Below are positions 7,023 to 14,803 of a stretch of 19,023 nt of DNA, in pieces. Under the pieces are notes generated by a model. The model had not been told where the DNA came from. It did not search any database and saw only the letters and a program-made list of their open reading frames with translations. The position numbers were made by a program, and so were the translations under genes. The stretch spans positions 1 through 19,023 of the forward strand of contig CAMFEL010000021.1 of assembly GCA_945949385.1 (NCBI GenBank). Reading direction: 5' to 3'. The stretch comes from an uncultured Clostridia bacterium (GTDB lineage Bacteria; Bacillota; Clostridia; Oscillospirales; CAG-272). Positions within the stretch are counted from its first letter, which is position 1. The number at the start of each line of letters is the position of its first letter.

Positions 7023-8489
7023 TTACGGCGAGCAGTAATTCTTATACACATCGATAGCGTCAAAGACGGGGGTGTATTCGCCGAAGGCGTATGCGGTTAC
7101 AAGAATGTAGCGCGGCGCGCAAAATTCGGCGTTTTCCTCCGTGCAGTTGGCTGCAAAGGTGGCAAGACAGTTTTTGCCCTCTATGGTGTAGCCGGTCTTA
7201 CCGCCCTGCACGAAAACGCCCTCGGCTTCGTCTCCCGCCATGCGGGATTTCAGTGTGCCGGTAAGCTCTATGCCGTCGGGATGCTCGGCTGTGGAAGAGG
7301 TAGTGTACTTATAGGTTGCAAGCACTTGCCTTGTGGCCTCGTTGTTTATGGCATAGCGCAGAATAGCCGCCATATCCTCGCAGGTGCTGTAATGGTCGTC
7401 GTCGTGAAGACCGCTGGCGGTGACGAAATGAGTATCTTTGAGCCCCATTTCGGCGGCTTTTTTGTTCATCAGTGCGGCAAAAGCCTCCTCGCTGCCCGCC
7501 ACATATTCTGCAAGGGCTCCGGTGGCGTCGGCACCCGAGGGGAGAATACAGCCGTACAGCAGATCTTTCAGGGGCACGCTCTCCCCTGCCGAAAAGCCCG
7601 CCACGGAAGCGTTCTGGCGGTAATATTCGTCAAGCATCTCGGCTTTGAAGGTATATGTGTCCTCAAGATTATCAATATTTTCATATGCCACGATAAGCGT
7701 CATTATCTTAGTCATGGAGGCGGGGTATATTCTGTCGCCCGCGCCCTTTTCGGCTATGACCTTGTTGGTGCTGAGATCAATAAGTATGCCGTAGCCGCTG
7801 TCGATCTGCAGCGTTTTCGTGGAGTCCGTATACTCCGCAAAAAGGGAGTTGTTTTTCGTGGGAGCGTCCGTTTTGCCCTTGTCGGGGGTACTGAGCTGCA
7901 CTTTATCCTTGACTGCCGGGCTGTTTGAATCCGTCTCTTTTTTCGAGCAGGACTGGATGCCGAAAACTATAACGCAAACTGTGACAAGCAGCGCAAGCAG
8001 GGAAAAAAGGAACAGATTGCGCTTTGTGTTGGGGCCAAGGACTAAGCCGGAGTTTGCCGACATAATGTCTGAATTTTTCGCATGTGGCGCCGCCCCGCCT
8101 GCGGTATTTCGGGCGCTTTGCGCTTTCTGAGCGTATGCGTTTTTCTCTCTTGCGGCGCGGCTCCCGTTCTGTGTGCCCTGCGCGACCTGCGCACCCTGAC
8201 GGCTTTGCGGATACCGCTGTCTGCCGTCCGTGCTTGCGGAGCCTGCGACCGCGGGCTGCCGTCGCGCATCCCGCATATGGTGTCTGTTTTGCTCCGATTG
8301 CAGGGGAATTTGCTGCGGGCGGCGCTGCACTGTATTCGCTTCGTTGCGTTGCCTTTGCCCGGTGTCGTTGCTTGAAGCACTGCGGCTGTCTCTCGGTGAG
8401 CCGAATGCCTGAGCGCGCATCTGCCGCAGTCTTTGGACGTCGTTTTGGGGATATTTATTCTGATTTCTTCCGGTTTCGCGTTCGTCCAA
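7023..8489 (-). CDS. D-Ala-D-Ala carboxypeptidase (peptidase S11) with long cytoplasmic tail
   Basis: Penicillin-binding DD-carboxypeptidase that trims peptidoglycan pentapeptides outside the membrane. The 488-residue protein has three parts. Residues 1-155 are hydrophilic and low complexity, rich in Gln, Arg, Ser and Ala. Residues 158-180 form one membrane segment. Residues 185-488 hold the S11 catalytic domain, with SMTK (S258, K261), PSGADA (around 317-322) and KTG (431-433). The second motif, normally SxN, reads SGA. Topology is inferred as N-terminus inside, catalytic domain outside, with no cleaved signal. The start is TTG at 8487-8489, supported by AAGGAGGGG about 7 nt upstream. It follows the cysteine desulfurase gene on the same strand after 85 bp, which contains a small GC hairpin (about 8515-8536). 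Confidence 0.85.
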   Translation of the reverse strand: MDERETGRNQNKYPQNDVQRLRQMRAQAFGSPRDSRSASSNDTGQRQRNEANTVQRRPQQIPLQSEQNRHHMRDARRQPAVAGSASTDGRQRYPQSRQGAQVAQGTQNGSRAAREKNAYAQKAQSARNTAGGAAPHAKNSDIMSANSGLVLGPNTKRNLFLFSLLALLVTVCVIVFGIQSCSKKETDSNSPAVKDKVQLSTPDKGKTDAPTKNNSLFAEYTDSTKTLQIDSGYGILIDLSTNKVIAEKGAGDRIYPASMTKIMTLIVAYENIDNLEDTYTFKAEMLDEYYRQNASVAGFSAGESVPLKDLLYGCILPSGADATGALAEYVAGSEEAFAALMNKKAAEMGLKDTHFVTASGLHDDDHYSTCEDMAAILRYAINNEATRQVLATYKYTTSSTAEHPDGIELTGTLKSRMAGDEAEGVFVQGGKTGYTIEGKNCLATFAANCTEENAEFCAPRYILVTAYAFGEYTPVFDAIDVYKNYCSP

Positions 8490-8574
8490 AATATCCCCTC
8501 CTTTTGTTTTATATGCCGTGCCGCAGGTTTGCGGCGTTTTTTGTTTTTGCTTATCTTAAAGGCTGCCGCGCTTC

Positions 8575-9744
8575 TTATTTGGATTTGCGGCAAAGCTTAT
8601 TGATACCCTCTTTGAGAGCGGCGCAGAACTCATCGATCTCCGCTTTTGTGTTTTCGTGGGAAAGACTTATGCGCAGAGAGCAATCGGCCTCGTTTTCAGG
8701 CAGACCGAAAGCAGTAAGTGCGCGGCTGACCCCGCCGGAATGAGCGGAGCAGGCGCTGCCCGCGCTGACACAGATGTCCCGTCCGGACAGGTAGTTCAGC
8801 ACGGTTTCGCTTCTTATATCGGGCAGAGTAATATTTACAATACCCGCAAGACGATCGGCCGGCTCGTTTATTCTGACTTCTTCCGGCAGCTTTTTTGCAA
8901 GATATGAGCTTACTTTTTTCACAGCCTCTGCGCGGGCGGAAAGCTCTCTCATGCCCTCGTCGCAAGCCGCGCCGAATGCCGCAATAGCCGGCACATTTTC
9001 CGTGCCGCTGCGAAGTCCCGCTTCCTGCCCGCCGCCGTATATTACGGGGACAAGCCGCTTTGCCCGCAGCACCTCGGCGGTGACATACAAAGCGCCCGCT
9101 CCCTTGGGGGCGTATATTTTATGGGAGCTTACCGAAATCGAGTCTGCTCCCAGCGCTTTTGGTATAAGGGACATTTTCATAAATGCCTGAACCGCGTCGC
9201 AGTGAATAAATGCTTTGGGCGAGGCGGCGCGGACAATATCCGCCGCGCCTTTTATGTCATATACGGCTCCCGTCTCGTTGTTTACAAGCATGAAAGCACA
9301 AAGGATAAGGGAGGCGTCGGCGTGCTCTCTGATAAAGTCAAGGTCAAGGCGCCCGCCCCTTGTGGGCACGTGCAAAACGGTAAAGCCCTCGCGGCTGAGC
9401 TGTGCGGCGGGTTCCTCTACCGAGGCGTGCTCCCCGTCGCCTATCATAACCGTGCCGCGGCTGCCTGAGCGCTCGGGACGGTTTTTTGCCCTGACGGAGC
9501 CGAGCATTGCCAGATTATTGGCTTCGCTGCCGCCCGAGGTGAAAATAATACTGCCGTCGGCGGGACGGCGTATACAGAATGCGGCTTCCGCCGAGCGGCG
9601 CGCCTTTTGAAGCAGGGCGTTTGCGGCGTCTCCCGCACGGTGTACGGAGCCGGGATTTCCCCAGCACTCCGACAACGCCTCTCTCATGGCATTGAGAGAG
9701 GCGTCGGAAGGTTTTGTAGTTGCGCTGTTGTCAAGATAGATCAT
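8575..9744 (-). CDS. Cysteine desulfurase, NifS/IscS-like (class I)
   Basis: PLP-dependent aminotransferase class V enzyme that removes sulfur from L-cysteine as an enzyme persulfide, supplying Fe-S cluster assembly or tRNA thiolation. The 389-residue protein has the N-terminal YLDNSATT motif, GGSEANN (71-77), EHAS with the PLP-stacking His (106), SSHKIYAPKGAGAL with the PLP lysine K209, RSGTEN (245-250), and the catalytic cysteine C332 in SAGSACSAHSGG. That loop is the longer class I type. No iscU-like scaffold or thiI lies beside it, so the sulfur acceptor is unknown. It starts 11 bp after the lipoprotein gene, whose TAA overlaps AAGG, suggesting translational coupling. Confidence 0.92.
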   Translation of the reverse strand: MIYLDNSATTKPSDASLNAMREALSECWGNPGSVHRAGDAANALLQKARRSAEAAFCIRRPADGSIIFTSGGSEANNLAMLGSVRAKNRPERSGSRGTVMIGDGEHASVEEPAAQLSREGFTVLHVPTRGGRLDLDFIREHADASLILCAFMLVNNETGAVYDIKGAADIVRAASPKAFIHCDAVQAFMKMSLIPKALGADSISVSSHKIYAPKGAGALYVTAEVLRAKRLVPVIYGGGQEAGLRSGTENVPAIAAFGAACDEGMRELSARAEAVKKVSSYLAKKLPEEVRINEPADRLAGIVNITLPDIRSETVLNYLSGRDICVSAGSACSAHSGGVSRALTAFGLPENEADCSLRISLSHENTKAEIDEFCAALKEGINKLCRKSK

Positions 9745-9755
9745 TTTTTCCGACC

Positions 9756-10277
9756 TTATCTGAAGCTGAAATTATCAATAACCTCGCCCAGTGTATCAAG
9801 GTGAGACTCGTAGAAATCGGGGGTGGAGGTATAGGTGATGTAGTAAACATAACCTCCGCGCACGCAGGCGACCATAATATAGTTGTACTCCTGCCCGTTC
9901 AGAACGCCTGAAAACTCAAATCTTGCGCCGTCAACGCCGCCCAGCTTTGCATCTTCCCGTACAGGCTCGCTGCAATCGGTATACAGCGAGCAGAAGCTCT
10001 TATAAAAGCCGTCCCACCATGTGTCAACGGTTTCATCCACGGCAGCGCCGTAAGCGGAGGCGGAAATGCTGGTGGCGTCTGCGGAGGAGTAAAAGGCGGA
10101 GGTGTAAAGCTCCGACTGATCCACGCGCCAGTCCTCGGGCACATACATAACATAGTCGACGCTGTCGGAGGAAGCAAGCTTCATCCCCTTGGGAGCGTCT
10201 CCCTCCTGTTTGCCGCAGCCCGCAAGCAGAGCCGCTGCCGCGACAGCCGCTGCCAATATAAATGCGATTTTTTTCAT
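9756..10277 (-). CDS. Putative lipoprotein, PsbP/MOG1-like
   Basis: A 173-residue secreted lipoprotein. A signal peptide of positive MKK, a hydrophobic Ala/Leu stretch and the lipobox LLAGC places the lipidated cysteine at residue 21. The mature part begins with a short polar linker. Its pattern (YVMYVPEDWRV near the start, then a central aromatic stretch, then YYITYTSTPDFYESHLDTL and a C-terminal DNFSF) resembles PsbP/MOG1-like substrate-binding-type lipoproteins of Firmicutes. No enzymatic motif is seen and the function is unknown. The ATG at 10277 has GGAGGA upstream. It is first in a minus-strand run with the cysteine desulfurase and carboxypeptidase genes. Confidence 0.75.
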   Translation of the reverse strand: MKKIAFILAAAVAAAALLAGCGKQEGDAPKGMKLASSDSVDYVMYVPEDWRVDQSELYTSAFYSSADATSISASAYGAAVDETVDTWWDGFYKSFCSLYTDCSEPVREDAKLGGVDGARFEFSGVLNGQEYNYIMVACVRGGYVYYITYTSTPDFYESHLDTLGEVIDNFSFR

Positions 10278-10352
10278 AGGTGAATTTCCTCCGAAGTTTT
10301 CAGGTGCGCACAGCGCCCGAAAGATTGTATGCGGAAAATCCGGGTCAATGCC

Positions 10353-10370
10353 GCCGGATGCCTGTCCGGC
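10353..10370. other. Small GC hairpin between glyA and the lipoprotein gene
   Basis: GCCGGA (10353-10358) pairs with TCCGGC (10365-10370). On the minus strand it follows the glyA stop by about 19 bp but has no T-run, so it is not a standard intrinsic terminator. It might attenuate read-through or stabilise the glyA 3' end. No clear promoter for the lipoprotein gene was found in this 111-bp gap. Confidence 0.4.
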
Positions 10371-10388
10371 TGCCGTGCGCCGTTTCGG

Positions 10389-11630
10389 TTATTCGTAGAT
10401 GGGGTATCTGCGGCAGATCTCGGTAACTTCTGCGCGGATAGCGTCTGCGTTTGCTTCGAAATCGGTAGCCGCCAGAGTGATCAGACGGGCGAGAGTTTTC
10501 ATATCCTCAAGACCCAGCCCGCGGGAGGTGACCGCCGCGGTTCCCACGCGGATTCCGCTTGTGACAAAGGGCTTTTCGGGGTCGTTGGGAATAGCGTTCT
10601 TGTTTACGGTGATATACACCTCGTCAAGCCGCTTTTCCATTTCCTTGCCGGTAATGCCGAAGGGGCGCAGGTCTACCAGTATGAGATGGTTGTCCGTGCC
10701 GCCGGACACCAGATTGAAGCCGCTCTCCAGAAGTCCCTTTGCAAGCTCGCGGCAGTTGTCCAATACTCCCTGCTGATAAACCTTGAAGGAAGGCTTCAGA
10801 GCCTCTCCGAGGCAAACTGCCTTTGCGGCGATAACGTGCTCCAGAGGGCCGCCCTGCATACCGGGGAATATAGCCTTGTCAATTGCCTTTGCATATTCCT
10901 CGCGGCAAAGGATCATACCGCCGCGGGGACCACGCAGGGTCTTGTGAGTGGTGGTGGTAACAACATCGGCGTAGGGCACGGGGGAGGGATGAAGTCCTGC
11001 CGCCACAAGTCCCGCGATGTGCGCCATATCTACCATGAACAGAGCGCCTACGCTCTTTGCAATAGCCGCAAAACGCTCAAAGTCTATAATACGGGGATAA
11101 GCGGAAGCGCCTGCGACTATAAGCTTCGGCCTGCACTCCTTTGCAATGCGCTCCACCTCGTCGTAATCAATATATCCGTCACCATTTATACCGTAAGGCA
11201 CGAAGTTGTAGTTCTTTCCGGAAAAGTTTACGGGACTGCCGTGGGTAAGATGTCCGCCGTGAGCGAGATTCATGCCCATAACGGTGTCGCCGTGCTCCAG
11301 AAGCGCGTGATATGCTGCAATATTTGCCTGCGCGCCGGAATGGGGCTGAACATTGGCGTGCTCTGCGCCGAACAGACGGCAGGCGCGCTCAATGGCGATG
11401 TTCTCCACCACATCAACGCACTCACAGCCGCCGTAGTAGCGGTGTGCGGGATAACCCTCGGCGTATTTGTTGGTAAGAGGGGTGCCCATAGCCAGCATAA
11501 CGGGCTCGGAAACAAGATTCTCGCTGGCGATAAGCTCAAGTCCGCGCTTTTCGCGTGCGTACTCGGCGGCAACGGCGTCCCCTACCTCGGGGTCGTAGTT
11601 TTTCAGAAGTTCAATGACGGAGTTTACCAT
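10389..11630 (-). CDS. glyA: Serine hydroxymethyltransferase
   Basis: PLP-dependent cytosolic enzyme converting serine and tetrahydrofolate to glycine and 5,10-methylene-tetrahydrofolate, the main one-carbon source. The 413-residue length is typical. Motifs include LIASEN (33-38), AEGYPAHRYYGG (58-68), HSGAQAN (97-103), MVDMAHIAGL (199-208), TTTTHKTLRGPRGG with the PLP lysine K230, and FPGMQGG. The ATG at 11630 has GAAAGGA upstream. The gene is divergent from rpiR, each with its own promoter in a 183-bp gap. No glycine riboswitch-like structure is recognisable in its leader of about 25-30 nt. Confidence 0.97.
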   Translation of the reverse strand: MVNSVIELLKNYDPEVGDAVAAEYAREKRGLELIASENLVSEPVMLAMGTPLTNKYAEGYPAHRYYGGCECVDVVENIAIERACRLFGAEHANVQPHSGAQANIAAYHALLEHGDTVMGMNLAHGGHLTHGSPVNFSGKNYNFVPYGINGDGYIDYDEVERIAKECRPKLIVAGASAYPRIIDFERFAAIAKSVGALFMVDMAHIAGLVAAGLHPSPVPYADVVTTTTHKTLRGPRGGMILCREEYAKAIDKAIFPGMQGGPLEHVIAAKAVCLGEALKPSFKVYQQGVLDNCRELAKGLLESGFNLVSGGTDNHLILVDLRPFGITGKEMEKRLDEVYITVNKNAIPNDPEKPFVTSGIRVGTAAVTSRGLGLEDMKTLARLITLAATDFEANADAIRAEVTEICRRYPIYE

Positions 11631-11663
11631 GACAAAGTCCTTTCAATTATTACTAATGATATA

Positions 11664-11692
11664 ATTATACAGCATATCTCTGCGCAAATCAA
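11664..11692 (-). promoter_or_regulatory. Promoter of glyA
   Basis: On the minus strand TTGATT (11692-11687) and TATAAT (11669-11664) are separated by 17 bp. The predicted transcript has a leader of roughly 25-30 nt, too short for a riboswitch. Confidence 0.7.
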
Positions 11693-11762
11693 TGATTATT
11701 TTTTGATTGTTTGTGATTTCAGCGCAGATTACAATATATATGTCTTACGTGAGTTCTGTTTC

Positions 11763-11791
11763 TTGACAATAAGGCAAAAAGACTGTATAAT
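11763..11791 (+). promoter_or_regulatory. Perfect-consensus sigma-A promoter of rpiR
   Basis: TTGACA (11763-11768), a 17-bp spacer and TATAAT (11786-11791) match the consensus exactly. Transcription would start near 11798, only about 16 nt before the GTG start of the regulator. Confidence 0.85.
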
Positions 11792-11808
11792 GATAAATTA
11801 GGTAAGGA

Positions 11809-11823
11809 GCGCCGTGACGGCGC
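11809..11823 (+). promoter_or_regulatory. Hairpin enclosing the rpiR GTG start codon
   Basis: GCGCCG (11809-11814) pairs with CGGCGC (11818-11823) around a TGA loop. The stem takes in the last base of AAGGAG and the G of the GTG start. It could lower initiation at this GTG, or hint that the downstream ATG at 11865 is used. Confidence 0.45.
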
Positions 11824-12728
11824 AGCATAAAAAGAGCGTTTCTGAAAGGACGGCTTTAATCGGAATGAGTTCGGATCTTATTGAGTCCATAGAAAATGCG
11901 CTGCCCACTATGTCAAAAGGGCAGAAGCGTATTGCCGCATATATTACGGAGCATTGCGAAAAGGCGGCGTATATGACCGCCTCCCGTCTCGGCGAGCAGG
12001 CGGGGGTATCGGAGTCAACCGTGGTGCGCTTTGCCATTGAGCTTGGCTTTGACGGCTACCCGGAGCTTCACAGCGCCATGCAGGAGACCCTGCGCAAGAG
12101 GCTTACCGGCGTACAGCGGCTCAAGGTGGCGAACGACCGCTACACGGAGGACAATGTGCTGGAGGAGGTACTGAGTGCCGACGCCCAGAGAATTGCGGCT
12201 ACCGTTTCTCTTACGGACAAGGAGGAATTTCGCAAGGCAGTTGACGCCATTATGAATGCAAACAAGATCTACGTTATGGGAATGAGGTCTTCTTTCTCCC
12301 TGGCGGAGTTTCTTGACTACAACCTGAGCCTTATTTTCCCCAATGTTTCGCTGGTGCGCAACGCGGGGGGCGGTGAGATATTCGAGCATCTTATGACAAT
12401 ACGCGAGGGAGATACTGTTATTGCCATTAGCTTTCCCCGCTATTCCAACCGCATAATCAACGCCGTGGATTTTGCCAATTCCTGCGGCGCCAAGGTGGTG
12501 GCTATTACGGACGGTGAGTCGTCGCCCATTGCAAGGGGCGCGGTGGCGGCTTTGTACGCAAAGAGCGATATGGCGTCCTTTGCGGATTCCCTTGTGGCGC
12601 CTCTTTCCATAATCAATGCACTTCTTGCCGCAATCGGTATGAAGAAAAGGGATGAGATCGCCGCGACTCTTGCCCATCTTGAGTCCGTTTGGGACGAATA
12701 TAACGTATACGACAAAAAGAGCAAATAA
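11814..12728 (+). CDS. RpiR-family transcriptional regulator (HTH + SIS)
   Basis: A 304-residue regulator (287 if the ATG at 11865 is the start). The N-terminal HTH_6 domain covers about residues 20-95, with the segment MTASRLGEQAGVSESTVVRF as the helix-turn-helix. A SIS sugar-phosphate-binding domain covers about 125-270 (VMGMRSSFSLAEF, then VIAISFPRYSNRI, then VVAITDGESSPIA). RpiR proteins usually sense phosphosugars and control sugar catabolism, but no sugar genes are near, so the target is unknown. GTG has AAGGAG only 4 nt upstream inside a hairpin; ATG 11865 has GAAAGGA at a long 14-nt spacing. The flavoprotein gene follows after 49 bp, so this regulator may lead the cluster. Confidence 0.88.
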   Translation: MTAQHKKSVSERTALIGMSSDLIESIENALPTMSKGQKRIAAYITEHCEKAAYMTASRLGEQAGVSESTVVRFAIELGFDGYPELHSAMQETLRKRLTGVQRLKVANDRYTEDNVLEEVLSADAQRIAATVSLTDKEEFRKAVDAIMNANKIYVMGMRSSFSLAEFLDYNLSLIFPNVSLVRNAGGGEIFEHLMTIREGDTVIAISFPRYSNRIINAVDFANSCGAKVVAITDGESSPIARGAVAALYAKSDMASFADSLVAPLSIINALLAAIGMKKRDEIAATLAHLESVWDEYNVYDKKSK

Positions 12729-12777
12729 AAAATCTTCATTTTTATGCTGTCGCAGGACGGCAAAGGGGGTGAGCGCC

Positions 12778-14025
12778 GTGAACATGACCGAAGCCGAAAA
12801 AACGGTGGCGGTGGTGGGCGGCGGCGCCGCGGGTCTTATGGCTGCTGCGGCGGCGCTTGACGCAGGAGCCCGGGTGGTTTTGTATGAGAAAAATCCCGTA
12901 TGGGGGAAAAAGCTCAGAATAACCGGCAAGGGCAGGTGCAATGTGACTAACGACTGCACTCCCGACGAGATACTGAAAAATGCAGCGAGAAATTCCAAAT
13001 TTCTTTACAGCGCGGTATACGGCTTTACTCCTGCCGACGTTATGGCGTTTTTTGAGGGTGCGGGAGTACCCCTTAAAACAGAGCGCGGACGGCGCGTTTT
13101 CCCCGTCAGCGACAGAGCCGCGGATATTGCCGAAGCACTTATCGAAAAGGTGCGGGGAGCGCGGACGGTCAGAACGAGGATAGAAGGACTTTGCGTGCGC
13201 GACGGGGTATGCGTCGGTGTGCGTGACGCTTCCGGCGAGCATACTCACGGCGCTGTGATACTTGCCACCGGCGGACTATCTTACCCGGGCACCGGCTCCA
13301 CGGGGGACGGGTACAAAATGGCGCGGGACGCGGGTATCGGGATCTCGGATCTGTCGCCCTCTCTTGTCCCGGTGGTTTGCAGGGAGAACACCTCGGCGCT
13401 TATGGGGCTTTCTCTGAAAAATGTCCGTCTTTCCGTTATATACGGCGGAAAGTGTATTTGGAGCGAGCAGGGAGAAATGCTGTTTACTCATTTCGGTGTA
13501 AGCGGTCCTTTGGTTCTGTCGGCTTCCGCCCATATGCAAAAAGGCAGCGTGGGAGACTACGGTCTGGAAATCGATCTGAAGCCCGCTTTGGACGAGGCAA
13601 CGCTTGACGCAAGGCTTGTGTCCGACCTTACGAAATACAGGGCGCGGGATTTTATCAATTCGCTGTATGATCTTTTGCCGCAGAAGCTGTGCGCCGACGT
13701 GGTGGCAAGAAGCGGTATAGACGGGCGCAAAAAGTCCGGAGAGGTCAGCCGCAGCGAGCGGCATAAGCTGCTGTCCGTGCTGAAGCACTATACGCTGACT
13801 CCCACGGCGTTTCGCTCGTTTGACGAAGCAATTATAACCCGCGGGGGTATTCGCACCGATGAAATCTATCCCGCTACCATGATGTCGCGCAAGGTGAAAA
13901 ATCTGTTTTTCGCCGGGGAGATTATTGACGTGGACGCCTACACCGGCGGATATAATCTGCAGATAGCATGGTCAACCGGGGCGGCTGCCGGAAAGGCGGC
14001 GGCAAAGTCCGTTTCGGGAAGCTGA
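12778..14025 (+). CDS. HI0933/YhiN-family FAD-binding flavoprotein
   Basis: A 415-residue NAD(P)/FAD-dependent oxidoreductase-like protein of the family also labelled aminoacetone oxidase; its physiological reaction is not settled. It shows the dinucleotide motif VVGGGAAGLMAA (12-23), the family signature GKKLRITGKGRCNVTN (43-58), the ATGGLSYPGTGSTGDGY segment, and a C-terminal FAD-contact region LFFAGEIIDVDAYTGGYN. The GTG at 12778 is chosen because AAGGGGG lies 8 nt upstream; the ATG two codons later (12784) is the alternative. An open frame extends back to 12652 but overlaps rpiR with unconserved residues. Genes of this family commonly precede cmk in Clostridia, as here. Confidence 0.9.
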   Translation: MNMTEAEKTVAVVGGGAAGLMAAAAALDAGARVVLYEKNPVWGKKLRITGKGRCNVTNDCTPDEILKNAARNSKFLYSAVYGFTPADVMAFFEGAGVPLKTERGRRVFPVSDRAADIAEALIEKVRGARTVRTRIEGLCVRDGVCVGVRDASGEHTHGAVILATGGLSYPGTGSTGDGYKMARDAGIGISDLSPSLVPVVCRENTSALMGLSLKNVRLSVIYGGKCIWSEQGEMLFTHFGVSGPLVLSASAHMQKGSVGDYGLEIDLKPALDEATLDARLVSDLTKYRARDFINSLYDLLPQKLCADVVARSGIDGRKKSGEVSRSERHKLLSVLKHYTLTPTAFRSFDEAIITRGGIRTDEIYPATMMSRKVKNLFFAGEIIDVDAYTGGYNLQIAWSTGAAAGKAAAKSVSGS

Positions 14026-14097
14026 CACGGGCAAAGTGACGCAGGCGGGTCTTTCGGGATAGCCGTGATGACCCATATAAAAAGGAGCATATTCATT

Positions 14098-14775
14098 ATG
14101 AAACTGAAAATCGCAATCGACGGTCCCAGCGGAAGCGGCAAAAGCACGCTGGCGAAAAACATAGCAAAAGCGCTGGGACTTGTATATGTGGATACGGGAG
14201 CTTTGTACAGGACGGTGGGACTGTACGCAAGCCGCTGCGGTATTGCAATTGACGACGCCGCGAAGGTGGCGGCACTGCTGGACGGCGCCCGCGTATCGCT
14301 GAGATATTCCGACGGGACGCAGAGAGTATATTTGGGAGACGAGGATGTTACGGAGCTTATAAGAACGCCGGAAATATCCATGTACGCTTCCGCCGTGTCT
14401 AAGGTGCCCGCTGTCAGGAAGTACCTTTTGGAGGTACAGAAAAAAATGGCAAGCGAGGGCGGGGTGGTCATGGACGGACGCGACATCGGCACGGTTATTA
14501 TGCCCGACGCCGATGTAAAGCTGTTTATGGACACGGATATGCAGACCCGCGCTCAGCGGCGCTACGAGGAAATGAGCCAGAAGGGCATTGAAAGCACAAG
14601 GGAAGAGGTTCTCAGGGACATGGCGAAAAGGGACAAAAACGATTCCGAGCGCGATATTTCGCCCCTGACGCCTGCCGACGACGCAATATTTCTCGACAAT
14701 TCCCGCATGGAGCCGGAGGAGACTCTGGCGGCAGCGCTGAAAATCATAAACGACAGGCTCAGCCGTTCTATCTGA
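14098..14775 (+). CDS. cmk: (d)CMP kinase
   Basis: Phosphorylates CMP and dCMP with ATP in pyrimidine salvage and turnover. The 225-residue protein has the P-loop GPSGSGKST near the N-terminus, the substrate-binding MDGRDIGTVIMP motif, and an arginine-rich segment around AQRRYEEM typical of the lid. The ATG at 14098 has AAAGGAG 10 nt upstream and gives the standard MKLKIAIDGP N-terminus; the ATG at 14065 adds 11 unlike residues. It lies 72 bp after the flavoprotein gene and 28 bp before plsC, within one transcription unit. Confidence 0.95.
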   Translation: MKLKIAIDGPSGSGKSTLAKNIAKALGLVYVDTGALYRTVGLYASRCGIAIDDAAKVAALLDGARVSLRYSDGTQRVYLGDEDVTELIRTPEISMYASAVSKVPAVRKYLLEVQKKMASEGGVVMDGRDIGTVIMPDADVKLFMDTDMQTRAQRRYEEMSQKGIESTREEVLRDMAKRDKNDSERDISPLTPADDAIFLDNSRMEPEETLAAALKIINDRLSRSI

Positions 14776-14803
14776 GACGGAGCATTGACGCAGGGAGGCA
14801 GTA

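Noticed and set aside
6843..7928. 361-residue open frame on the plus strand across the SOD end and the carboxypeptidase
   Set aside because: It overlaps two well-supported genes and has no recognisable motif; a by-product of codon bias.
8084..8743. 219-residue plus-strand and 183-residue minus-strand open frames over the carboxypeptidase tail
   Set aside because: They are shadows of the biased low-complexity tail; the annotated frame joins a membrane segment and a catalytic domain and has the best ribosome binding site.
10329..11801. 490-residue open frame on the plus strand opposite glyA
   Set aside because: It is entirely antisense to a full, motif-complete glyA, shows no family motifs and lacks a convincing ribosome binding site.
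11631..11813. Glycine riboswitch or T-box upstream of glyA
   Set aside because: The predicted glyA leader is only about 25-30 nt and no conserved riboswitch core or T-box motif is visible.
12015..12998. 327-residue minus-strand frame opposite rpiR and the flavoprotein start
   Set aside because: Antisense to two motif-supported genes, with no domain signature.
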